Source: Glaciecola blandensis (lineage in GTDB: Bacteria > Pseudomonadota > Gammaproteobacteria > Enterobacterales > Alteromonadaceae). From it: 64,000 bases of DNA. Under the pieces are notes generated by a model. That model did no database searches. It saw only the letters and a program-made list of their open reading frames with translations, and had not been told where the DNA came from. Position numbers and translations under genes: made by a program. Below, piece after piece: positions 42,721 to 51,006 of the stretch; the first letter of the stretch is position 1; the number at the start of each line of letters is the position of its first letter. The stretch spans positions 1,054,001 to 1,118,000 of the forward strand of contig NZ_JAVRIE010000001.1 in assembly GCF_031846165.1 (NCBI RefSeq), in the 5' to 3' direction.

Positions 42721-44949
42721 TTATACCGATGCTAGTACTGAATTTAAGGTTGCGCTAGGACGCATCGCCTTCGCTGCTAGAGCGTCATCAGCAAAGTAAT
42801 AACCATTGACGTCAACACTGACACCTTGTGCTTCGTTCAACTCCGTCACAATTACATCTTCTTGTGAAGTTAAGCTTTCCGCGATAGGCCCAAATTGTGC
42901 TTTCAAGTCAGCATCACCATCTTGTGCAGCAAGCTCTTGAGCCCAATATAAAGCTAGATAGAAATGTGAGCCACGGTTATCAAGTTCATTGACCTTACGC
43001 GAAGGAGACTTGTTTTCCTGTAGGAATTTTGCGGTTGCACTGTCTAATGTATCAGCAAGCACTTTTGCTTTAGGTTTGTCATAATTCACGCTTAGGTGCT
43101 CTAAGGAAGCAGCTAAAGCCAAAAACTCACCTAAAGAATCCCAACGTAAGTGATTTTCTTTTTCGAACTGTTGAACGTGCTTAGGCGCTGAACCGCCGGC
43201 ACCAGTCTCAAACAAACCACCGCCATTCATTAATGGAACGATTGACAACATTTTAGCACTTGTACCTAACTCTAGGATTGGGAACAAATCAGTTAGGTAA
43301 TCACGCAGTACGTTACCCGTCACAGAAATTGTATCTTCACCTTTTGCACAGCGCTGTAGAGTAAACTCGGTCGCTTCAACCGGACTCATTATCTGAATGT
43401 CTAAGCCAGCTGTGTCGTGATCCTTCAAGTAAAGGTTAACTTTCTTAATCATCTGCGCATCATGTGCACGGTCTTCATCCAACCAAAAGATAGCTGGCGT
43501 ATCGGTTGCACGAGCGCGAGTCACTGCAAGTTTTACCCAGTCTTGAATAGGCGCGTCTTTTGCCTGACACATTCTCCAAATATCCCCCTCTTCCACTTCG
43601 TGTGACAACAAGGTATCTCCTGCGGTGTTAACAACACGCACAGTGCCCGCTCCTGACATGGTGAAGGTTTTGTCATGCGAACCATATTCTTCTGCTTTCT
43701 GTGCCATTAAGCCAACATTCGGTACGGTACCCATTGTTCTTGGGTCAAACGCACCATGTTTCTTACAGAATTCAATCACTGATTGAAAAACACCTGCATA
43801 GTTACGGTCAGGGATCATAAATTTGGTATCTTTCTGCTTACCATCCGGTCCCCACATTTGACCTGAAGCGCGGATAGCTGCTGGCATTGATGCATCAATG
43901 ATAATATCACTTGGAACATGAAGGTTAGTAATACCGCGGTCAGAATCAACCATTGCCATCGGCGGACGAACGGCATACACAGCATCGATATCAGCTTCGA
44001 TTTCGGCTTTTTTATCGGCTGACAAATTAGCAATTTTGGCATACACATCACCAAGACCGTTTTTAACGTCAACACCAAGTTCTTTGAAGGTTTCAGCGTG
44101 TTTTGCAAACACATCTTTATAGAAAACTTCTACAGCATGACCGAAAATCACAGGGTCAGACACTTTCATCATCGTTGCTTTCATATGCAGCGAAAGTAAA
44201 ACGTCTTGCTCTTTCGCAGCGTTAATTTCTTTGTCAAAGAACGCCATTAATTTAGACTTGCTCATTAAAGATGCATCAATGATTTCTTTGTCTAATAGCG
44301 ATACTTTTTCTTTTAGCACTGACACTTCGCCAGATTGGCTAACAAACTCAATACGTACATCTTGTTCACCTGAAATAGTAGTCGACTGCTCGCTACCATA
44401 AAAATCACCCGCTTCCATGTGTGATACATGCGATTTCGAATCAGCAGACCAAGCACCCATTGAGTGAGGGTTGTTTCTTGCGTATTGTTTTACCGAGCTA
44501 GGAGCACGACGGTCAGAGTTGCCTTCACGCAAAACAGGGTTAACAGCAGAACCTAATACTTTTGCGTAGCTTGCTTTGATAGCTTTTTGTTCGTCAGTTT
44601 TAGCATCTTCTGGGTAGTTTGGAAGCGCGTAACCTTTTGCCTGCAATTCTTTAATTGCCGCCTGAAGCTGCGGTATAGATGCACTGATATTCGGCAACTT
44701 AATGATATTGGCTGCAGGTGTCTTAGCAAGCTCACCCAACTCAGCAAGTGCATCGCCAATGCGTTGTTCTTCAGTCAGGTATTCTGGAAAGTTTGCAATG
44801 ATACGACCAGCTAATGAGATATCACGCGTTTCAACTTCAATGCCTGAAGATGCTGTGTACGCTTTGATGATTGGTAACAAAGACTGGGTTGCCAATGCCG
44901 GCGCTTCATCTGTGATTGTATAGATAATCTTTGGTGTATCAGTAGTCAT
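42721..44949 (-). CDS. icd: NADP-dependent isocitrate dehydrogenase, monomeric type
   Basis: Oxidative decarboxylation of isocitrate to 2-oxoglutarate in the TCA cycle. At 742 residues it is the monomeric IDH-II form, unrelated in length to the 416-residue dimeric Icd of E. coli. MTTDTPKIIYTITDEAPALAT, NSDRRAPSSVKQYARNNPH, MSGAGTVRVVNTAG and FLALAASLEHL are familiar stretches of this family. It is transcribed alone from a long upstream region. Whether a dimeric Icd also exists elsewhere cannot be seen here. Confidence 0.97.
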   Translation of the reverse strand: MTTDTPKIIYTITDEAPALATQSLLPIIKAYTASSGIEVETRDISLAGRIIANFPEYLTEEQRIGDALAELGELAKTPAANIIKLPNISASIPQLQAAIKELQAKGYALPNYPEDAKTDEQKAIKASYAKVLGSAVNPVLREGNSDRRAPSSVKQYARNNPHSMGAWSADSKSHVSHMEAGDFYGSEQSTTISGEQDVRIEFVSQSGEVSVLKEKVSLLDKEIIDASLMSKSKLMAFFDKEINAAKEQDVLLSLHMKATMMKVSDPVIFGHAVEVFYKDVFAKHAETFKELGVDVKNGLGDVYAKIANLSADKKAEIEADIDAVYAVRPPMAMVDSDRGITNLHVPSDIIIDASMPAAIRASGQMWGPDGKQKDTKFMIPDRNYAGVFQSVIEFCKKHGAFDPRTMGTVPNVGLMAQKAEEYGSHDKTFTMSGAGTVRVVNTAGDTLLSHEVEEGDIWRMCQAKDAPIQDWVKLAVTRARATDTPAIFWLDEDRAHDAQMIKKVNLYLKDHDTAGLDIQIMSPVEATEFTLQRCAKGEDTISVTGNVLRDYLTDLFPILELGTSAKMLSIVPLMNGGGLFETGAGGSAPKHVQQFEKENHLRWDSLGEFLALAASLEHLSVNYDKPKAKVLADTLDSATAKFLQENKSPSRKVNELDNRGSHFYLALYWAQELAAQDGDADLKAQFGPIAESLTSQEDVIVTELNEAQGVSVDVNGYYFADDALAAKAMRPSATLNSVLASV

Positions 44950-45382
44950 TAAAATTCCTAATGCTGGTTAACGTAAAGTAGATGTGCTTCAAAAGCACAG
45001 CCATGCGCAGTAATGTTTGCTTAAGAGCTAATTTGTTGTTTGTTTTCATCCAAAAACAAAAATTAACGCGACTTTTTTCAAACACAACGCAAAATTCTGG
45101 AGCGTGATTTTAAAGGAAATCGAAGCATTTTTATATAGCTATCAGACCAATTGCGCACATGAACCGAACTGATCGGACGAGTTATGAACAATTCCTGTTG
45201 CCGATAACCCGGGCAACAGGCACCTCAGGGCTCTCATCATGTCATTTTTTGTGTTTATGTAATAAAACAACAGTTTTTACATGATCACTTTCCCTCCCTT
45301 GAGTTTTAGCCCGCTATCAAACCGCTAAGCAATCTTTTATACTTCAATTTTTAAAATTTGGATGTTCTACGAAGAGGCCTTC
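44950..45382. other. icd / ychJ-like intergenic region with hairpin (no gene)
   Basis: About 430 bp with no supportable gene; it must contain the icd promoter. A perfect 9-bp inverted repeat, CCTGTTGCC (45194-45202) and GGCAACAGG (45212-45220), lies in a locally GC-richer patch followed by a short T-run at about 45245. It overlaps a 7-codon frame (ATG 45184). This could be a terminator, an attenuator-like element or a small RNA; I cannot decide. Confidence 0.4.
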
Positions 45383-45844
45383 ATGCAATGCTACTGCGGA
45401 AGTAAAAAAGCGTTTGCGGAATGCTGTGAACCGATTATCGACAAGCGTTGCGCTGGTTCAGCGGAACAATTGATGCGTTCACGCTTCAGCGCGTACGCGT
45501 GTGGACGCTATGACTATATTTTGGCAACTTACACCCCTAAAAAGCAGCAAGATTTAACCATTGCTGAACTTGCTCAAAGTGCAGAAAATACAACATGGTT
45601 GCAGCTAAGAGTGCTCGATTCACAAACAACTAACACAACTGCTTCTGTTGAATTCATTGCAACATACCGCATGGCTAATGAATTTTGGCAAATGCACGAA
45701 TGCTCTAGCTTCGAGCATATTGACGGACACTGGTTCTATAGTGAAGGTAAGGAAGGTGAACAAGCAGGCAAGCTCAAGCCAGAGCGAAACTCACTTTGCC
45801 CGTGTGGTAGTCTAAAGAAATTTAAAAAGTGTTGTTTAAGCTAA
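45383..45844 (+). CDS. YchJ-family protein with two SEC-C metal-binding motifs
   Basis: About 153 residues from ATG 45383, preceded by GAGG; a longer frame from 45362 lacks family sequence. An N-terminal CYCGSKKAFAECC and a C-terminal CPCGSLKKFKKCC are SEC-C zinc motifs like that at the end of SecA. Between them, EQLMRSRFSAYACGRYDYIL and TTWLQLRVLD are the YchJ middle domain (NTF2-like). Function is unknown; protein or nucleic-acid contact through the zinc motifs is assumed. Confidence 0.9.
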   Translation: MQCYCGSKKAFAECCEPIIDKRCAGSAEQLMRSRFSAYACGRYDYILATYTPKKQQDLTIAELAQSAENTTWLQLRVLDSQTTNTTASVEFIATYRMANEFWQMHECSSFEHIDGHWFYSEGKEGEQAGKLKPERNSLCPCGSLKKFKKCCLS

Positions 45845-45869
45845 GACACGATCAAAAAATCAAGCTTAC

Positions 45870-46517
45870 TTAGTGGACGAATTTACCGCTTTGCAAAAAG
45901 CATAAAACTTGTTCAATGACTTTTTGGTTTCGCATCATAAATGTGTGTGTAACCGGCAAGGTAACATGGTCTGCCATCCCCTCTAGCTTTGAGCTTTCTA
46001 CAGACACTTTGCCATCATTAGGCATCGGTAGCATAGTTGACAATATTAAGTTGATACTGCGTGAGCCTGCGATAATACCTAATTCAAAATTTGCAGGGCC
46101 TAGTTGTGCAGGCAGGCCGTTTTCACTGGCTGATAATTGCAGTCCCGCCGGGCCGTTAATGGTTTTAAAGCCAGGTAAGGTATTTAAAGCATCAACAACT
46201 TCGCTACCTTGATTAGGTGGCCCTAACATCACAACCCTTCCAAGGTTTTCAAGTTCGTTGTCTTGTAAAAACTTTCTAACTAAGATGCCACCCATAGAAT
46301 GTGTAACAAAATGGACTTTTGAATCAGGCGCTTGCTTCTCAATCGTTTTCTGGATAGCGATATCAACTAATGATTCTATGTCGTGTTTAGTGGACGGATA
46401 ATCGACGTTTACAACATGGTAGCCTTCGTTTTCGAGCGCGGAAGCAAGCTTGTTCATCGAGCCGGCGTTGCGGGCCAAACCATGCAATAAAACGACTGTT
46501 TCTGCCTGTTTCATCAA
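45870..46517 (-). CDS. alpha/beta hydrolase, lipase/acyltransferase-like
   Basis: 215 residues with no signal peptide. TVVLLHGLARNAGSMNKLA gives the oxyanion region, HFVTHSMGGILVRKFL the nucleophile Ser, and VMLGPPNQGSEV and DHVTLPVTHTFMM the later lipase-like segments with the likely catalytic His. Resembles small EstA/lipase class 2-like esterases of marine gammaproteobacteria. Substrate unknown. It follows the lipoyl-domain gene by 6 bp at the 3' end of the hemA-kdsA transcription unit. Confidence 0.85.
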   Translation of the reverse strand: MMKQAETVVLLHGLARNAGSMNKLASALENEGYHVVNVDYPSTKHDIESLVDIAIQKTIEKQAPDSKVHFVTHSMGGILVRKFLQDNELENLGRVVMLGPPNQGSEVVDALNTLPGFKTINGPAGLQLSASENGLPAQLGPANFELGIIAGSRSINLILSTMLPMPNDGKVSVESSKLEGMADHVTLPVTHTFMMRNQKVIEQVLCFLQSGKFVH

Positions 46518-46523
46518 GCGAGG

Positions 46524-47558
46524 TCACATAAATGTTGCGATGAATTGTTTAATAAGAGGTCCTAATCCAAAGTAGTGATAAGCCCCCGCAAGTATTCCTG
46601 CTGCAACGACCATTGCCATAAAGATAACAAAACCATCCTGTCGCTCTGTTTTTTCAGCTTCAGTTTGTGCGTCTGAATCGCTAGGTCCTTCAACGTCAGC
46701 ATCTGTTTCCTCAGCTATAATGACTTCTGGAACACTACTTCCATTTTCAGCCAGTGCATCAGATGTACTTTCTTGTTGCTGGGCCTCTTGTTGGCCTGCT
46801 TGTTCAGTCTCTGCATCTAGCGTGAACACTGGGTCAATGCGCTCGTTCGATTCAGTAAGAGGTGCTTCAGTGGGCTGTTCTTCTGGTTCAGAAGTTTGCG
46901 CGGTGTTAGGCACTTCCTGTGTTGCTGATGCCCGTTTTTCATTGAGGTATGAATTAAGAGACAATTCGTCTTCTGGACTTAACGCGACTTCTACTTTGGA
47001 ATCTGGATTGCTTTCTAGCGCTGCTTCATATTCAAGCTCTGCTTCAGGTTCAAGCTCTGCTTCAGGTTCAAGCTCTGACTCAGATTCAAGTTCTGCTTCA
47101 GATTCAAGCTCTGATTCAAGTTCAAGCTCTGACTCAGGTTCAAGCTCTGCTTCAGGTTCAAGCTCTGACTCAGATTCAAGTTCTGCTTCAGGTTCAAGCT
47201 CTGCTTCAGGTTCAAGCTCTGCTTCACTTGCCAGTTCTGGTTTAGGTTCGCCCGCCAATTCAGCGCTAATATCCGCTTCGATCATGGCTTGTATATGGTC
47301 AACATCTTCTTGATAGGTATCTTCGTCAGCATCTACCACACAAATGAGTGACTCTTGTTCTAAGCTCTCGCCAACTGCCACCTTGATCGACGTTATCACG
47401 CCATCTTCTGGCGCCACGATATCTAAGATGACTTTGTCCGTTTCAATTTCAAATAATACGTCTTCTCGTTCAACTCGTTGACCGACTTCACAGTGGATAG
47501 TTACCACTTTCACCTGCTCTGCATCCTCAGGTAAAATGGGTACTCTCATCTCAATCAT
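46524..47558 (-). CDS. lipoyl-domain protein with acidic hexapeptide repeats and C-terminal membrane anchor
   Basis: 344 residues in three parts. Residues 1-78 are a biotinyl/lipoyl domain closest to that of the E2 subunits of 2-oxo acid dehydrogenases, with the target Lys42 in EIETDKVILDI. Residues 113-178 are eleven copies of a six-residue unit such as AELEPE, encoded by an 18-bp tandem repeat, followed by more acidic linker. A single membrane helix (FVIFMAMVVAAGILAGAYHYF, about 315-336 without the flanks) ends the protein. No catalytic domain. It could hold a lipoylated or biotinylated arm at the membrane; partner unknown. Lies between kdsA and a hydrolase. Confidence 0.85.
   Translation of the reverse strand: MIEMRVPILPEDAEQVKVVTIHCEVGQRVEREDVLFEIETDKVILDIVAPEDGVITSIKVAVGESLEQESLICVVDADEDTYQEDVDHIQAMIEADISAELAGEPKPELASEAELEPEAELEPEAELESESELEPEAELEPESELELESELESEAELESESELEPEAELEPEAELEYEAALESNPDSKVEVALSPEDELSLNSYLNEKRASATQEVPNTAQTSEPEEQPTEAPLTESNERIDPVFTLDAETEQAGQQEAQQQESTSDALAENGSSVPEVIIAEETDADVEGPSDSDAQTEAEKTERQDGFVIFMAMVVAAGILAGAYHYFGLGPLIKQFIATFM
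47023..47220. repeat. 18-bp coding tandem repeat, 11 copies
   Basis: Plus-strand unit GCTTCAGGTTCAAGCTCT and close variants (GACTCAGATTCAAGTTCT, GATTCAAGTTCAAGCTCT), exactly 11 x 18 bp without a break. It encodes the acidic hexapeptides of the lipoyl-domain protein. Variation is mostly at the Pro/Ser codon, keeping frame and charge. Confidence 0.93.
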
Positions 47559-47603
47559 GATTGTCTGTCCTTGTTCAGTATTCGAAACGTTAGGGTTTAC
47601 TAA

Positions 47604-48443
47604 TTATTTAATATTTAGGGGCTCAAAGCTTTTGATGAGTTCATCTACAGCTTTCATTTGCGACAAATATCCCTCTAACTTATCGAGAGGCAAGGCACAT
47701 GGGCCATCACATTTCGCTTCATCAGGGTTTGGATGCGACTCAATAAATAATCCTGCAATGCCCAAAGCCATTCCGCTTCTAGCCAGTTCTGCCGCCTGTT
47801 GACGTCTGCCGTCAGCCGAATCTGTTCTACCGCCGGGCTTTTGAAGCGCATGCGTGGCATCAAAAATCACTGGAGCCATTGCCTTCATCTCGTCCATACC
47901 CAGCATATCAACCACCAGGTTGTTATAACCATAGCAGGAGCCTCGTTCACATAAAAGTACTTGCTGATTGCCAGCCTCAGCAAACTTATTAATGATATGG
48001 CGCATTTCATGAGGCGCTAAAAATTGCGGCTTCTTAACGTTAATGACTGCACCTGTTTCAGCCATTGCAACTACTAGGTCAGTTTGACGCGCTAAGAAAG
48101 CAGGTAGTTGAATGACATCCACAACTTCAGACACCGGCTTTGCTTGGTGCGGTTCATGGACATCAGTAATGATTGGCACATTAAATGTTTGTTTGATTTC
48201 TTCAAAAATCTTCAATCCCTCGTCCAAACCAGGGCCGCGGTAAGAGTTCACAGAGCTTCGATTCGCTTTATCAAAAGAAGCTTTAAAAACGTAGGGAATA
48301 CCAAGTTTGTTAGTTACCTCGACATAGGTCTCTGCAATACTCATTGCCAGATCACGAGACTCTAAAACATTCATGCCTCCGAATAGAACAAACGGTGTCT
48401 TATTGTCGACATTGATATTCTGTACTTTTACATTGGAAATCAA
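47604..48443 (-). CDS. kdsA: 3-deoxy-8-phosphooctulonate synthase (KDO8P synthase)
   Basis: Condenses arabinose-5-phosphate with phosphoenolpyruvate for KDO, the inner-core sugar of lipopolysaccharide; so the cell makes LPS. The 279 residues are standard. FVLFGGMNVLESRDLA, FKASFDKANRSSVNSYRGPG, ITDVHEP and DATHALQKPGGR are typical. Downstream of sirB2 by 20 bp, in the conserved hemA-prfA-prmC-sirB2-kdsA order; sirB1, which lies between sirB2 and kdsA in E. coli, is absent. Confidence 0.97.
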   Translation of the reverse strand: MISNVKVQNINVDNKTPFVLFGGMNVLESRDLAMSIAETYVEVTNKLGIPYVFKASFDKANRSSVNSYRGPGLDEGLKIFEEIKQTFNVPIITDVHEPHQAKPVSEVVDVIQLPAFLARQTDLVVAMAETGAVINVKKPQFLAPHEMRHIINKFAEAGNQQVLLCERGSCYGYNNLVVDMLGMDEMKAMAPVIFDATHALQKPGGRTDSADGRRQQAAELARSGMALGIAGLFIESHPNPDEAKCDGPCALPLDKLEGYLSQMKAVDELIKSFEPLNIK

Positions 48444-48463
48444 ATTACTTACCTTTTAATGAC

Positions 48464-48841
48464 TTATGCTAAAAACGAAAACGGTTGTTTTGATACTGCA
48501 ATAGAAGCAGTTAAGCCTACCCAAATGATGGCAGAGGCAAAACCAATGACGCGAGAACGGTTGTTTTTCGCCCATTTCAGTGCGAAAAGACCAGACACGA
48601 TGTATAAAACGACACCAATGACTTTACTGGCAACCCAACCATCTACCTGCATCATACTAGACATGGTAAGCAACCAAACAGCAGAAGCTAATAACACTGT
48701 ATCCACGACATGTGGCACAATTTTCAGCCATTTCTGTTGGAGCATCCCGTGCCCTTTTATCGTTAACACGAAGCGAAACGAAAACAGAGCTAGACTTATC
48801 ACTACTGCCGTTACGTGAAGGTGCATTGCCATTTGATACAT
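48464..48841 (-). CDS. sirB2: SirB2-family membrane protein
   Basis: 125 residues with four membrane helices (HLHVTAVVISLALFSFRFVL, VVDTVLLASAVWLLTMSS, VASKVIGVVLYIVSGLFAL, IGFASAIIWVGLTASIAV). The His near the start and HVVDTVLL agree with the SirB/YchQ family. Function is poorly known despite the invasion-gene-regulator name. It lies between prmC and kdsA; a run of hexamer repeats precedes its start. Confidence 0.9.
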   Translation of the reverse strand: MYQMAMHLHVTAVVISLALFSFRFVLTIKGHGMLQQKWLKIVPHVVDTVLLASAVWLLTMSSMMQVDGWVASKVIGVVLYIVSGLFALKWAKNNRSRVIGFASAIIWVGLTASIAVSKQPFSFLA

Positions 48842-48870
48842 TTTATCTTCCTTTCATTTTTATTTTTATT

Positions 48871-48913
48871 GTTAGTGGTAGTGTTAGTGTTAGTGTTAGC
48901 TGTAATGTTAGTG
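48871..48913. repeat. imperfect GTTAGT hexamer run
   Basis: Six or so consecutive units of GTTAGT/GTGTTA type, with minor changes, in the 140-bp gap between prmC and sirB2, just upstream of the sirB2 ribosome site (on the minus strand, CTAACA-type). It may alter spacing or structure of the leader. Confidence 0.7.
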
Positions 48914-48981
48914 CGCTCTAAACCCATGTTCAACTCGTCACAGCCACTTTATACAAATAAGAACAAAGAGTTTAAAACCGA

Positions 48982-49908
48982 CTAGCCAGGAAATTTACCC
49001 ATTGTTGCTCTATCTAATTTGTTTAAATCTTGTTTTGTTTCTACCTCGACAAACCCAGCTTGGTTCATCAATTCTTGTATAGCTTTCGACTGCTCAAAAC
49101 CGTGTTCGATGAGCAAATAAGCGTTTGTTTTTAGAAACTTGCTTGCTTGGCTGATAATATGCCTGATATCAGACAAGCCGTCTAGCCCCGATGTCAACGC
49201 AGAATCAGGTTCAAAACGCAGATCACCGCGCTCTAAATAGCTAGAATCGGATTCAACATACGGCGGATTAGTGACGATCAAATCAAAACGCGCCTGCTCT
49301 TCAGGTCTGTTCAGCCTTGGCTCAAATGCGCTAAACCAATCACTGAGAATGCACTGTATGTCAATGCCGTTTCGTTTAGCATTGTCTTGCGCGAGAGCCA
49401 CTATTGAGGGTTTAAAATCACAAGCTGTTACTTGCCAGTTAGCTCTTTCTGACTTTATCGCCAGCGCAATCGCGCCAGTTCCGGTTCCCATATCCAAGAC
49501 CTGAGCATTTTCGCACAAGGGTAACCCAATTGCAGTTTCGACTAAGGTTTCGGTATCTGACCGGGGAATTAAGGTGTCTTTAGAAACGGCAAGTTCGAGC
49601 GTCCAGAAAGCCTGTTTACCCGTGATATAGGCGATCGGCTGCCCCTCTACTCTGCTCTGTAAACACGTGCTCAATCTGCTTAACTGAGCGTTTGTTAAAC
49701 GCGTGTTGGCATGCGTGATCAATTGAACGCTAGATAGCTCGCAGGCATGCTCAAGGAGCACCTTGGCCTCAAAGTCAGGTTCATTGAACTCAAGTTCAGT
49801 TTGGTTTTCTCTCAGAATTTGTTTACTGAGCTTGAGCGCATCATCAACGCTGACACCAGGTTGAAGGCGCTCATTGATACGTGTACTTATGTCGACACTA
49901 GTTTGCAT
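48982..49908 (-). CDS. prmC: release factor glutamine methyltransferase
   Basis: Methylates the Gln of the GGQ motif in release factors RF1 and RF2. 308 residues with a helical N-terminal domain, the SAM site VLDMGTGTGAIALAI and the catalytic NPPY in IVTNPPYVESD. It follows prfA, its substrate gene, by 9 bp. N-terminal extension of roughly 25 residues relative to E. coli PrmC; the later in-frame starts are not obviously better. Confidence 0.96.
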   Translation of the reverse strand: MQTSVDISTRINERLQPGVSVDDALKLSKQILRENQTELEFNEPDFEAKVLLEHACELSSVQLITHANTRLTNAQLSRLSTCLQSRVEGQPIAYITGKQAFWTLELAVSKDTLIPRSDTETLVETAIGLPLCENAQVLDMGTGTGAIALAIKSERANWQVTACDFKPSIVALAQDNAKRNGIDIQCILSDWFSAFEPRLNRPEEQARFDLIVTNPPYVESDSSYLERGDLRFEPDSALTSGLDGLSDIRHIISQASKFLKTNAYLLIEHGFEQSKAIQELMNQAGFVEVETKQDLNKLDRATMGKFPG

Positions 49909-49917
49909 CTACGCTAC

Positions 49918-51006
49918 TTAGTATTCTTCTGACAAAGACGCGAGCATATCCGCTTGGTGCTCTTGTCGAATTGGCTCCATTAACGCGCCCAAATCCCCAG
50001 CTATGACATCGTCTAACTTATATAGGGTAAGGTTGATGCGATGATCGGTTACTCGACCTTGCGGAAAATTATAAGTACGAATACGTTCCGAGCGATCTCC
50101 GCTACCCACTAAAGAGCGACGTGTACTTGCTTCTTCTGCATTGCGTTTATCTTCTTCAATCTGATTCAAGCGTGCTTGCAATACTGACATAGCGCGAGCA
50201 CGGTTTTTATGTTGCGAACGCTCGTCCTGACACTCTACAACGACACCGGTAGGAATGTGCGTTAATCGTATCGCAGAATCCGTTTTGTTAACGTGCTGAC
50301 CACCCGCACCAGACGCTCTGAAGGTATCGACGCGGAGATCAGCTGGATTAATTTCAATGGCTTCAGACTCTGGGATCTCGGGTAATACCGCGACGGTGCA
50401 TGCCGAAGTATGTATGCGACCTTGTGACTCAGTTTCTGGCACACGCTGCACACGGTGGCCACCAGATTCAAACTTCATCACACCATAAGCACCATCACCA
50501 CTGATGTTAACAATGATTTCTTTGTAGCCGCCATGATCGCCTTCATTGGCACTCATCAGTTCTAAACGCCAACCTTTGGTTTCTGCATAGCGACTGTACA
50601 TACGGAATAAATCACCCGCAAAAATAGCCGCTTCGTCACCGCCAGCACCGGCACGGATTTCTAAGAAACAACTATTGTCATCGTTAGGGTCGGTGGGTAA
50701 CAACAAAATTTGCAGACTGACTTCTAACTCTTCCACTTTTGCCTTAGCGTCTTTTAATTCTTCTTGCGCCATTTCACGCATTTCTGCATCGTTTTCCTGT
50801 AGCATTTCAAGCGCTGACTCAATATCTTCTTGCGCACTCTGGTAAGCACCAAATTGCTTAACCACTTCTTCTAATTGTGAATATTCTTTTGATAAATTTC
50901 GGAATTTATCCTGATTACCAATCACTTCAGGGTCACCCAAAAGGGCCTGTACTTCCTCGAAACGTTCAACTAAGGATTCTAATTTACTGACAACTGACTG
51001 TTTCAT
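49918..51006 (-). CDS. prfA: peptide chain release factor 1
   Basis: Recognises UAA and UAG stops and triggers peptide release. 362 residues as usual. GAGGQHVNKTDSAIRLTHIP holds the GGQ motif, RVPETESQGRIHTSA holds the P-x-T stop-recognition tripeptide, here PET. ATG overlaps the end of hemA by 4 bp, and prmC follows. Operon hemA-prfA-prmC. Confidence 0.98.
   Translation of the reverse strand: MKQSVVSKLESLVERFEEVQALLGDPEVIGNQDKFRNLSKEYSQLEEVVKQFGAYQSAQEDIESALEMLQENDAEMREMAQEELKDAKAKVEELEVSLQILLLPTDPNDDNSCFLEIRAGAGGDEAAIFAGDLFRMYSRYAETKGWRLELMSANEGDHGGYKEIIVNISGDGAYGVMKFESGGHRVQRVPETESQGRIHTSACTVAVLPEIPESEAIEINPADLRVDTFRASGAGGQHVNKTDSAIRLTHIPTGVVVECQDERSQHKNRARAMSVLQARLNQIEEDKRNAEEASTRRSLVGSGDRSERIRTYNFPQGRVTDHRINLTLYKLDDVIAGDLGALMEPIRQEHQADMLASLSEEY

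Noticed and set aside
46720..47313. Long Ser-rich open frame on the plus strand opposite the lipoyl-domain gene
   Set aside because: It is only the antisense reading of the 18-bp acidic repeat; no ribosome site, and the minus frame has a clear domain at its start and a membrane helix at its end.
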